Assembly: GCA_002412425.1 (NCBI GenBank)
Contig: DHVB01000038.1
Span: 1-5,836, forward strand
Direction of reading: 5' to 3'
Length of the DNA: 5,836 bases
Source: Bacteroidales bacterium UBA5219
GTDB taxonomy: Bacteria; Bacteroidota; Bacteroidia; Bacteroidales; ML635J-15
Shown: positions 1 to 5,721 of the stretch, piece after piece
Layout of the letters: each line of letters begins with the position of its first letter
Position numbering within the stretch: the stretch's first letter is position 1
Notes under the pieces: generated by a model
What the model was told of the DNA's origin: nothing
The model's input: only the letters and a program-made list of their open reading frames with translations
The model's database searches: none
Position numbers and translations under genes: made by a program

Positions 1-1380
1 GTATTCCTTGATTTTCGCTAAGCCAACTTTCTCGTTTAGGTTTTGGTTTTCGTCAAAGAGTGGCAAGCCAAGTTCGTAAAAGTCAAATGCTCCGCCTGTT
101 CCTGCTACTGCTTTTGCACCTGTGCCATATCCTTTGGTTACACGCTTTACTCTTTCAGCTGTAATATCATTGGCGTAATCTTCCATTTCTACCAAAATGA
201 ATTTACGATTGCCACCGTCTTGTTTATTCAAGTTTAATACTGCGTGAGCAGTTGTGCCTGAACCTGCGAATGAATCGAGGATAATTGAATTTGAACTTAC
301 AGATGCTTCAACTAAAAACTCAATTAAATTTTTAGGTTTGGGAAAATCGAATTTCTTTGAATTAAAGATATTAGTCAATTCAGCACTAGCATCTTCATTA
401 GTTTCTATTTCATAAGTGCGATAACTCAAAAAGTTATGAATTTTCTTCTCTTCACCGCCTGTTTTAATGTGGTTTGGTCTAAATGGAACTTTTGATATTA
501 CAATCTCTTCTTGATTTTCAATTATTTCGTCTAGTTTAGTTTGAGAATATCGCCATTCTCCTTCTAATTGAAATTCGTTGTCATTAAACCCGTCTTTTAT
601 GATAACGTCATTACGTAATTTCGTTATGATATTACCACCTGACATATCTTGCGCTTTTATTGTTTTGTTTTTGTAACCAAACTTTACTGTACCTTTTGGA
701 AAACTTAAAGTCTTTATGCCGTTACCTGCATTGTTAAAAGGATATTTTTTTCCTTTAGTTGTTTTAAATTTAGATGATGAAAAAGCACCTAAACTATTAT
801 AGTTTTTTGCAAAACAAACAACGTATTCAGTAATTGAACCAACTTGTTTACTTAAAAAAGCTGGCTTCTTTTTTCTTTCCCAAATAAAGTTTGTCACAAA
901 ATTTTTAATGCCAAATATTTCATTGAGTATTAGCTTTAAATTAGTTTGCTCAAAGTCATCTATTGAAATAAATATTACACCATCATCAGCCAAAAGTTTA
1001 TGTAAAAGCTTAAGTCTTGGATACATCATACACAACCATTTGTCGTGCCTGCTTAAATCTTCACTTTCACTGCCAACAACTTCACCAATCCATTTCTTTA
1101 TTTTGGGGTGATTTACGTTGTCGTTATATACCCAATTTTCGTTGCCTGTGTTGTAAGGTGGGTCAATGTAGATGCACTTAACTTTTCCTTCGTATTCGGG
1201 TAATAAACTTTTTAAGGCTTCAAGGTTGTCACCGTGTATAATTTTATTTCCGCTGTTGGTGGGTTCGGTTTGTTCGCCTTTGTCGGCTGTAAATCCGTAT
1301 TTGTGTTCCAAAACTCTGTATGGTACATCTTGGTGGTGGCTTACCACTTTATCTTTTCCTATCCAATTGAGTGTTGGCAT
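1..1380 (-). CDS. mod: Type III restriction-modification DNA methyltransferase (Mod subunit), C-terminus cut off by the window edge
   Basis: Adenine-specific DNA methyltransferase that transfers a methyl group from S-adenosylmethionine to N6 of adenine. In type III systems Mod also supplies sequence recognition for the Res endonuclease. The frame is open for all 460 codons from ATG at 1380 to base 1 with no stop. Motif order is beta class: the catalytic motif IV DPPYNTG is at residues 73-79, preceded by HGDNLEAL (49-56), and the SAM-binding motif I SFAGSGTTAHA is at 370-380. The phrase FDFPKPKNLI at 344-353, just before motif I, is characteristic of type III Mod proteins. Residues of about 150-340 should hold the target-recognition domain. 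Mod proteins usually run to 600-700 residues, so roughly a quarter to a third is missing, with res expected beyond. The start lies one base after the stop of the XRE gene, suggesting one transcript and translational coupling. The family call is firm; specificity and activity cannot be read here. Confidence 0.93.
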   Translation of the reverse strand, partial: MPTLNWIGKDKVVSHHQDVPYRVLEHKYGFTADKGEQTEPTNSGNKIIHGDNLEALKSLLPEYEGKVKCIYIDPPYNTGNENWVYNDNVNHPKIKKWIGEVVGSESEDLSRHDKWLCMMYPRLKLLHKLLADDGVIFISIDDFEQTNLKLILNEIFGIKNFVTNFIWERKKKPAFLSKQVGSITEYVVCFAKNYNSLGAFSSSKFKTTKGKKYPFNNAGNGIKTLSFPKGTVKFGYKNKTIKAQDMSGGNIITKLRNDVIIKDGFNDNEFQLEGEWRYSQTKLDEIIENQEEIVISKVPFRPNHIKTGGEEKKIHNFLSYRTYEIETNEDASAELTNIFNSKKFDFPKPKNLIEFLVEASVSSNSIILDSFAGSGTTAHAVLNLNKQDGGNRKFILVEMEDYANDITAERVKRVTKGYGTGAKAVAGTGGAFDFYELGLPLFDENQNLNEKVGLAKIKEY

Positions 1381-1381
1381 A

Positions 1382-1582
1382 TTAATTCTTTTCTTTGTTT
1401 GAGATTATCAATTCTTTTACGTCAACATCCAAAATTTTAGCAATGTCCATCAAGGTCTCCAATCTTGGCTGTTGTCGGTTTTGTACATAGCCGTTAACCA
1501 TATTGTAGCTTTTACCAAGCTGTTCGGCTAACCAAGTTTGCTTTATTCCTTTTTCTTCAAGCACTTCTTTAATTCTGTTCAT
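1382..1582 (-). CDS. Small XRE/Cro-type helix-turn-helix regulator upstream of mod
   Basis: A 66-residue DNA-binding protein consisting of little more than one Cro/C1-type helix-turn-helix. Residues 1-12 form helix 1. The HTH proper is about 15-37, with KQTWLAEQLG as helix 2 and turn and KSYNMVNGYVQNRQQP as recognition helix and exit. The final helices contain the usual LETLMDIAKILDV spacing. I chose ATG at 1582. The frame extends to a TTG at 1600, but that lies within a few bases of the transcription start predicted from the TAAATTTG box at 1605-1612, and XRE proteins commonly begin just before helix 1. The stop is one base from the mod ATG. By position it may be a controller-like regulator that times or limits methyltransferase expression (inference). 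An antitoxin role is less likely because no toxin gene adjoins it. Confidence 0.88.
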   Translation of the reverse strand: MNRIKEVLEEKGIKQTWLAEQLGKSYNMVNGYVQNRQQPRLETLMDIAKILDVDVKELIISNKEKN

Positions 1583-1604
1583 TGTTGTTAAAAATGTCAA
1601 GTCG

Positions 1605-1612
1605 CAAATTTA
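1605..1612 (-). promoter_or_regulatory. Bacteroidota-type -7 box for the XRE-mod operon
   Basis: On the minus strand the sequence is TAAATTTG, an exact fit to the TAnnTTTG -7 consensus of Bacteroidota. Its 3' edge is 22 bases before the ATG at 1582, which would leave a leader of about 15 bases. A TTG lies 12 bases further upstream (1625-1627), closer than the usual -33 spacing, so the upstream element is uncertain. Confidence 0.4.
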
Positions 1613-1680
1613 GTTTTTAATTTTCAATATCTCGTTTTTCAAGATAAAAAATGTTTGAATAATTGTCTAACTTTCTGTCC

Positions 1681-1709
1681 GTGCGTTGGCTTTTTTTTGT
1701 ATGCCGCAC
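1681..1709. other. Bulged hairpin at the edge of repeat copy A
   Basis: GTGC (1681-1684) and GGC (1688-1690) can pair with GCAC (1706-1709) and GCC (1703-1705), leaving GTT as a bulge and a T-rich loop. The right arm overlaps the CACAACG end of repeat copy A. A short stem with an unpaired spacer is reminiscent of recombination-site hairpins, but the stem is short and could be chance. It lies between repeat A and the promoter of the XRE-mod operon. Confidence 0.25.
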
Positions 1710-1849
1710 AACGAATATTTTACGAAACAAATATCCAACACTCGCATAAAATTTTCTATAATTAAATTATATACAATTACAAAACTAATTAAAATTATTT
1801 GTATTTTGAGTATGTTTTGGTAAAATTTTAAGAAATGCTTGTTTTTTTT
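1707..1849 (-). repeat. Dispersed intergenic repeat, copy A (long form)
   Basis: The core at 1756-1849 is shared with copies B, C and D. It contains TTACAAAACTAATTAAAA from 1777, a diverged TGAGTATGTTTTG segment, and ATGCTTG followed by a T-run. A further 38-base block at 1707-1744 matches copy C (3823-3860) at 30 of 38 positions by eye; on the minus strand it ends in CGTTGTG. An 11-base stretch, 1745-1755, separates block and core. The copy lies 3' of the exported-protein gene and upstream of the XRE-mod promoter, with no supportable gene inside. It fills most of the gene-free stretch 1583-1945. Confidence 0.8.
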
Positions 1850-1854
1850 CAACT

Positions 1855-1871
1855 GTCCGATTTTTTCGGAC
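1855..1871. other. Perfect 6-bp hairpin downstream of the exported-protein gene
   Basis: GTCCGA and TCGGAC pair perfectly around a 5-base T loop (plus strand). It lies about 75 bases past the stop of the exported-protein gene. In the direction of that gene it is followed by AGTTG and then an A-run rather than a T-run, so it is not a canonical intrinsic terminator. It borders repeat copy A and may help end transcription or act as a structured boundary. Confidence 0.35.
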
Positions 1872-1913
1872 ACTTTATTGCTTCCCTCTGATTTTAATTT
1901 ACTTTTTAAATCC

Positions 1914-1925
1914 GAGCGAGCGAGC
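1914..1925. repeat. Short tandem repeat, three GAGC units
   Basis: Three consecutive GAGC tetramers form a GC-rich island in otherwise AT-rich DNA, about 20 bases beyond the stop of the exported-protein gene. The flanks TCCG and CGGA could pair around it. No function can be assigned; tetramer tracts of this size are usually incidental. Confidence 0.4.
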
Positions 1926-1945
1926 GGAAGAGGTTTGTTGCTTTT

Positions 1946-2506
1946 TTATCGAAATATTTTTTCTAAATTAGAATAAAACCTTAACAAGTCTGTTATTTTT
2001 TCTTCGTAATATTTCCAATTAGCACTATGATCCTCCATATGGTTTATTGTCTTGTTTGGCATTTGTTTGAAATCAACTTTATCATCTTGTCCTTCTACTC
2101 CTTCGAATTGTTTTTTTAAGGTTTTAATTACCTTTCCCTTATCAAAATAATATCTTAATTCCAACAATTCATATCTCACAGTATCCGCTCCCCAATGTGT
2201 CGTTAATCTCTCAGATGCAGAATAAATAAATTGTATAGTGTCTTTATAGAAATAATACTCTGTTGAACCTGAGCTAAATTCATTAGCATCAGCAGTTTTA
2301 ATCATTAATTTACCATCAAAATCTGTATAAATCACAACAGAAGGATAAGAACCAGCAGTATTCCATTTTATCTCATAAGTATCCCAATTCGATAAATTCT
2401 TATTATAGTCCGCATACAATTCACGAATTTGTTTTATTCTATTGTCAATCTGTGCATAACTTGCAACAGAGACAAAAATTAATATCATCGTAATTATTCT
2501 CTTCAT
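1946..2506 (-). CDS. Exported protein of unknown function
   Basis: I do not recognise the family. The 186-residue product begins with a clear type I signal peptide: KR at residues 2-3, a hydrophobic core IITMILIFVSV, and a probable cut after SYA at residue 18, giving a mature protein starting QIDN. No lipobox cysteine is present, so it should be periplasmic or secreted rather than a lipoprotein. The mature part is mixed charged and aromatic, with alternating segments such as SVVIYTDFDGKLMIKT and EYYFYKDTIQFIY that suggest beta strands. A likely helical C-terminus, KYYEEKITDLLRFYSNLEKIF, follows; no further membrane segment is seen. It stands alone between repeat copies A and B with its own promoter-like sequence. 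ATG at 2506 is supported by the signal peptide beginning there. Its function is unknown. Confidence 0.8.
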   Translation of the reverse strand: MKRIITMILIFVSVASYAQIDNRIKQIRELYADYNKNLSNWDTYEIKWNTAGSYPSVVIYTDFDGKLMIKTADANEFSSGSTEYYFYKDTIQFIYSASERLTTHWGADTVRYELLELRYYFDKGKVIKTLKKQFEGVEGQDDKVDFKQMPNKTINHMEDHSANWKYYEEKITDLLRFYSNLEKIFR

Positions 2507-2532
2507 CTTACTAAAAATTATTTTCCATTATC

Positions 2533-2560
2533 GAAATATATTTGTACGCTGTCTGTGCAA
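2533..2560 (-). promoter_or_regulatory. Bacteroidota-type promoter of the exported-protein gene
   Basis: On the minus strand TTG (2558-2560) is followed after 17 bases by TATATTTC (2533-2540), one mismatch from TAnnTTTG. The spacing is close to the usual range between -33 and -7 elements. The box ends 26 bases before the ATG at 2506 and begins immediately outside repeat copy B, so the gene appears to carry its own promoter. Confidence 0.4.
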
Positions 2561-2563
2561 TAA

Positions 2564-2672
2564 CCACTAACGTATGGTTTTTATAATTCAATAAAATACA
2601 GTTACAAAATTAATTAAAAATAATTGCATTTGCGTATGATTTGAAAAAAAATTAAAAAATTCCTGTTTTTTT
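2564..2672 (-). repeat. Dispersed intergenic repeat, copy B (short form)
   Basis: The core 2581-2672 aligns with copies A, C and D: ATAATTCAATAAAA (shared with D), TTACAAAATTAATTAAAA from 2602 (shared with C), TGCGTATGATTTG at about 2630-2642, and CTG followed by a T-run at the end. It lacks the 38-base block of A and C; instead CCACTAACG at 2564-2572 lies almost against the core, reading CGTTAGTGG on the minus strand. It occupies the gap between the Fic stop and the promoter of the exported-protein gene. Confidence 0.8.
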
Positions 2673-2700
2673 ATATTGTGTTGTAGCTTGTCTTTTTATC

Positions 2701-3741
2701 TTAAAAATATGTTCCAACAGCAAATTCAAATTGATCTATAAAAATATTCTTCAAATTAGAAATATTGTTTTGTTCATAAAATAGTAACATTGCTTTTTTA
2801 TAATCAATAGAATCCACTGTTCTAAATGATAAAGGACAATAGCCATAATTCATTAAGATAGCATTACTAACAAGACGTGCCGTTCTTTTATTTCCGTCCA
2901 TAAAAGGTTGAATGTAAGAAATCAATACTAAAGCAAGTAAAGCTTTTTCGAATACACTTTCCTTTCTATTTATCACATCGCATGCTTTTTTCAAAGCTTC
3001 TAAAATTTGAAACTCATTATCTAAGGGTTTATAATTCGTTCCAGATATACCTACTCTTCTTTTTCTTAAATTCTTTTCAATTGCTAATTCCTTTATTAAA
3101 ATACTGTGAATATCCTCTATTTTTGAAACTGTTAATGGACTTAAATAATCTTTATGTTCTATTATAAAATCAAGTGCATCTTTATGATTTAATAGCATTA
3201 CTGCTTCTTCTTTTGTTTTACCATAAGCTGTTTCCTTTTCCTTTAGCAATCTTTCGGTTTCTAAAAGAGTATATGTGTTTCCTTCTATTTGTGATGATTT
3301 CCAACTTAAATCAATAGCAAGTCTTTCTAATTCCTTCTTATACTCATTTTCTGATAGTTGAGATATGTTTTCTTGATATTCCTTTTGTAATGTTGCTAAT
3401 TTTTTCAATTCTCCTTCAGTAAATAAATTGTATTTATCGAGGACTTCTGTAATTATATTAATATTGAAATTTTTAATTATTATTCGCTCGTCAATTTCTT
3501 TTTCGAAATACTTTTCTATATCAATCGGGCAAATAAGTTCATAAGCTGGAGATAAAAGATACTTTGTTCCTTTTCCCTGTCCTTTTGTCAATAAATAATT
3601 ATCAGTTATTAAATCTGTTAGGATTCTCTTTAATGTTGAATAACTAAAAGAATCTCCAATGCTATCGTAAATTTCTTTAGATGAACATTGTTTCTTTTCT
3701 TTTACAATATCTATGATTTGTTGTTTTCTATTGTCAATCAT
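2701..3741 (-). CDS. Fic-domain protein with N-terminal winged helix and glutamine in place of the catalytic histidine
   Basis: Fic proteins usually transfer AMP from ATP to a hydroxyl side chain of a target protein. This 346-residue protein has a winged-helix segment at about residues 1-63 (RKQQIIDIVKEKK, then YSTLKRILTDLITDNYL), a linker, and a Fic domain from about 130. The Fic motif at 278-289 reads QPFMDGNKRTAR, so the histidine of the usual HPFxxGNGR motif is Gln278. Asp282, Gly283, Asn284, Arg286 and Arg289, which coordinate metal and nucleotide phosphates, are kept. Upstream, S149-x-x-x-E153-G154 fits the (S/T)xxxE(G/N) inhibitory-helix motif of class II Fic proteins, whose Glu blocks ATP binding. 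The flap region is near RRVGISGTNYKPL (228-240). From memory, related proteins with QPF or QAF exist, so this may be a subfamily trait rather than damage. The gene stands alone between repeats B and C; with its winged helix it may regulate transcription (inference). Confidence 0.9.
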   Translation of the reverse strand: MIDNRKQQIIDIVKEKKQCSSKEIYDSIGDSFSYSTLKRILTDLITDNYLLTKGQGKGTKYLLSPAYELICPIDIEKYFEKEIDERIIIKNFNINIITEVLDKYNLFTEGELKKLATLQKEYQENISQLSENEYKKELERLAIDLSWKSSQIEGNTYTLLETERLLKEKETAYGKTKEEAVMLLNHKDALDFIIEHKDYLSPLTVSKIEDIHSILIKELAIEKNLRKRRVGISGTNYKPLDNEFQILEALKKACDVINRKESVFEKALLALVLISYIQPFMDGNKRTARLVSNAILMNYGYCPLSFRTVDSIDYKKAMLLFYEQNNISNLKNIFIDQFEFAVGTYF

Positions 3742-3759
3742 TTTTTATTTTTAAGCTCA

Positions 3760-3767
3760 CAAATATA
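3760..3767 (-). promoter_or_regulatory. Bacteroidota-type -7 box for the fic gene
   Basis: TATATTTG on the minus strand matches TAnnTTTG exactly and ends 18 bases before the ATG at 3741. A TTG lies 12 bases upstream (3780-3782), the same spacing as at the XRE and DUF1016 boxes, though shorter than the usual -33 spacing. It lies between repeat copy C and the gene. Confidence 0.45.
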
Positions 3768-3822
3768 CTGTTTTTAGTTCAATATTTGATATTTTTGAGC
3801 TGTATATTTCATTCAAATGAGC

Positions 3823-3952
3823 CACAACGACAAATTTACCTAAGAAATATACAACATTCGTCCTATAAATCAATTATATACAGTTACAAAATTAATTAAA
3901 AATATTTGCAATTGCGAATGATTTGTTGAATTTTTTAAAAATGGTTGTTTTT
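3823..3952 (-). repeat. Dispersed intergenic repeat, copy C (long form)
   Basis: The core 3863-3952 carries TTACAAAATTAATTAAAA from 3884 (identical to copy B over this stretch), TGCGAATGATTTG (identical to copy D) and GGTTG plus a T-run. A 38-base block, 3823-3860, matches copy A at 30 of 38 positions and reads CGTTGTG at its end on the minus strand. Only two bases separate block and core, against 11 in copy A. Together with 3953-4039, where I see nothing recognisable, it fills the gene-free gap between the DUF1016 stop and the fic promoter. Confidence 0.8.
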
Positions 3953-4039
3953 CATTTTTAATGGTATGGGCTATGTGGAGTGTGGATTTTAAAGTACTTT
4001 ACTTTCAATTTATTGCTAAATTTTATACTGGAAATCTTT

Positions 4040-5098
4040 CTATTTATTACTGTCGCCAGCTTTACGTATAGCTTTTGTTGTAGCCAGTTCTATTTCTTCA
4101 ATTGTTGGTAATTCAGTTTTTATTTCTTTCGGAATTGCATTGCTAATTTCATATTCAGCTATTCCAATAGGTTGTGTCATTCCTCTTAGTGCATATTCTG
4201 CAATTATTTTAGATTTAGATTTACATAACAGTAATCCAATAGTTGGGTTTTCTGCTTCCGTTTTTAAACTATCATCTATTGCCGACAAATACAAATTCAT
4301 TTTGCCAGCAAATTCCGCTTTAAATTCAATTGCTTTTAATTCGACCACAACATAGCACTTTAGCTTAATATGATAAAAAAGTAAGTCAATATAGAAATCT
4401 TGATTATCAATTTTTACAGGAACTTGTTGTCCGACAAATGAAAATCCAGTTCCTAATTCAAGTAAAAAGGAAGTTATATGTTTAACTAATTGTTTTTCTA
4501 TGTCTTTTTCAAGTGCTTTTTCTTGTAATGTTAAAAAGTCAAATTTGTATGGGTCTTTCAGAGTTTCTGTTGCTAATTCAGAATGTGGGGAGGGTAGTGT
4601 TTCTGTGAAATTTGTAATTGCTTTTCCATGTCTTTCGTAAAAATTCAATTCTATTTGATGCAACAAAACTGAACGTGACCAATTGTTTTCATCGTTTTGT
4701 TTGAATAAAAAATAGCTTCTTCAATGGTTTTTTGACTTTGAAATTATCACGACATTATGTCCCCATGGAATTTGTCCAACAAGTTGTTGGATTTTTTCAG
4801 TATCTATATCTGATTGTGAATAAAATTCAAACCATTTTTTCATTGAAAACAAATTGCTTCTTGAAAAACCTTTTTGATTTGGGAACTCCTCTTTTAAATC
4901 TTTTGACAACTTTTCAACAACCGAACTCCCCCAATTTGCAGTATTTACTTTTTCAGAAATCGACTTGCCAATTGTCCAATACAAACTCATTAGTTCCCTA
5001 TTAACCAAAATAGATGCTTTTATTTGAGTTCTTTGAATTAAGGTTTTTAGTTCATTTACCCAGTTAATGTATTCTGTATGTTTTTTTGTCAAACTCAT
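4040..5098 (-). pseudogene. YhcG/RpnC-type PDDEXK nuclease (DUF1016) split by two compensating indels
   Basis: The family joins an N-terminal DUF1016 helical domain to a PDDEXK nuclease domain and is linked to recombination-promoting nucleases and defence loci. Codons 1-125 (from ATG 5098) encode the N-domain, with LMSLYWTIGKSI near 37-48, FSRSNLFSMKKWFEFY at 78-93 and LVGQIPWGHNVVII at 106-119, then reach TGA at 4723-4721. The nuclease domain resumes in the same frame: NNWSRSVLLHQIE precedes FYIDLLFYH and VVVELK. The catalytic set corresponds to Asp238, Glu253 and Lys255, counting through the gap. Between the halves, family-like KTIEEAIF is readable only in another frame. This points to one extra base in the A6 run (T6 on plus, 4728-4733) and one missing base at the T6 run (A6 on plus, 4707-4712). 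Repaired length would be about 352 residues, normal for the family. Its ATG overlaps the KilA-N stop (ATGA). Homopolymer sequencing error is a serious alternative to true mutation. Confidence 0.88.
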
Positions 5099-5667
5099 AA
5101 TTGCAAAAATATATCAATTTTTTCAATTTTTCTAAAAAATAATGGTTTCAATATTAGGAGTCGGTTTTCTTTTATAGCATCTGTATGGATTTGATAGTTT
5201 ATTTTAGCAAGGGTGCGTTGCAGGTTCCATTCTAAGGATTTTGTTCTGCTTTCTTCATCTTTTAACCTTTGAAATTCAGTAATCAAGTAAAGTTTAAATT
5301 CAGGGCTTAACCATGAGCCAAATTCAAAAGCTATATCTTTGTGAGCATAAGTGCCACCATATCTTCCTGATTTAGAAAATATTCCTATTGCATTTGTTGT
5401 ATCAACCCACTTTTTTGGGGACAAAATAAAACTGTTTAATCCTGCTTCTTTTCTAAACCTATCGAATTCGACAGGTTTAAAATAAGGATTGTTTATAAGT
5501 TCCCAAATTCCTAAAAATTCAACGGTATTTCTATTTCGCATCCAATTGTAAATAACCGTTTCGTCACCAAACGATTTTATCATATCTGTTAGCGAAATAT
5601 AATCTGATTCGTTTTTCTCAATTATTGATATTTGAGTTTCTTTTACTATGATAGTTTTCTTACTCAT
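5095..5667 (-). CDS. KilA-N domain protein, C-terminally truncated (possible gene remnant)
   Basis: KilA-N is a DNA-binding domain common in phage and accessory regions; the role of stand-alone bacterial versions is not settled. The 190-residue product has DYISLTDMIKSF at 22-33, NWMRNRNTVEFLGIWE at 41-56 and the well-conserved GGTYAHKDIAFEFGSWLSPE at 104-123, followed by FKLYLITEFQRLKDEE. The family-like sequence continues to LAKINYQIHTDAIKEN (153-168) and then stops resembling the family: residues 169-190 (RLLILKPLFFRKIEKIDIFLQL without the last residues being recognisable) read through what looks like the promoter region of the next gene. Relatives I recall are about 270-290 residues long, so some 100 are missing. 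The TGA overlaps the DUF1016 start by 4 bases. ATG at 5667 begins MSKKTIIVKE, a normal start for this family. The truncated protein could still bind DNA, but I suspect a remnant. Confidence 0.75.
   Translation of the reverse strand: MSKKTIIVKETQISIIEKNESDYISLTDMIKSFGDETVIYNWMRNRNTVEFLGIWELINNPYFKPVEFDRFRKEAGLNSFILSPKKWVDTTNAIGIFSKSGRYGGTYAHKDIAFEFGSWLSPEFKLYLITEFQRLKDEESRTKSLEWNLQRTLAKINYQIHTDAIKENRLLILKPLFFRKIEKIDIFLQL
5104..5111 (-). promoter_or_regulatory. Bacteroidota-type -7 box of the DUF1016 gene, inside the KilA-N tail
   Basis: TATTTTTG on the minus strand matches TAnnTTTG and ends five bases before the DUF1016 ATG at 5098. A TTG lies 12 bases upstream (5124-5126). If used, the transcript would be almost leaderless. 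It lies within the codons of the divergent KilA-N tail, supporting the view that this stretch was originally the upstream region of the nuclease gene. Confidence 0.35.
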
Positions 5668-5699
5668 TTTAAAAGATTAATTTTTAGCTGTTATTTGTT

Positions 5700-5721
5700 T
5701 TGTAAAATTTATTTTTTACAA
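5700..5721. other. Perfect 8-bp hairpin upstream of the KilA-N gene
   Basis: TTGTAAAA (5700-5707) and TTTTACAA (5714-5721) pair perfectly around a six-base loop. It lies 33 bases before the KilA-N ATG and touches the left edge of repeat copy D, where copies A-C instead carry the CACAACG or CACTAACG end. All pairs but two are A-T, so stability is low. It could be an operator-like palindrome or a remnant boundary. Confidence 0.35.

Noticed and set aside
908..1440. Plus-strand frames of 67-76 codons opposite mod and the XRE gene
   Set aside because: They are antisense to strongly recognisable proteins, with low-complexity, Cys/Phe/Ser-rich translations and no domain. The same applies to plus-strand frames at 43-237, 2982-3167, 4140-4355 and 4732-5004.
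1855..1871. Intrinsic terminator for the exported-protein gene
   Set aside because: The stem is perfect, but in the gene's direction it is followed by AGTTG and an A-run, not a T-run, and nothing on the plus strand needs a terminator here.
1667..1873. Minus-strand 68-codon open frame in the gap before the XRE gene
   Set aside because: It lies almost wholly on repeat copy A and the adjoining hairpin, has no recognisable domain, and its equivalent is not open across copies B-D. It is a chance frame in AT-rich DNA.
4040..4666. A separate gene for the PDDEXK half starting at TTG 4666
   Set aside because: The family sequence NNWSRSV continues upstream of 4666 in the same frame and joins the DUF1016 N-domain, so this is the 3' part of one broken gene, not an independent gene.
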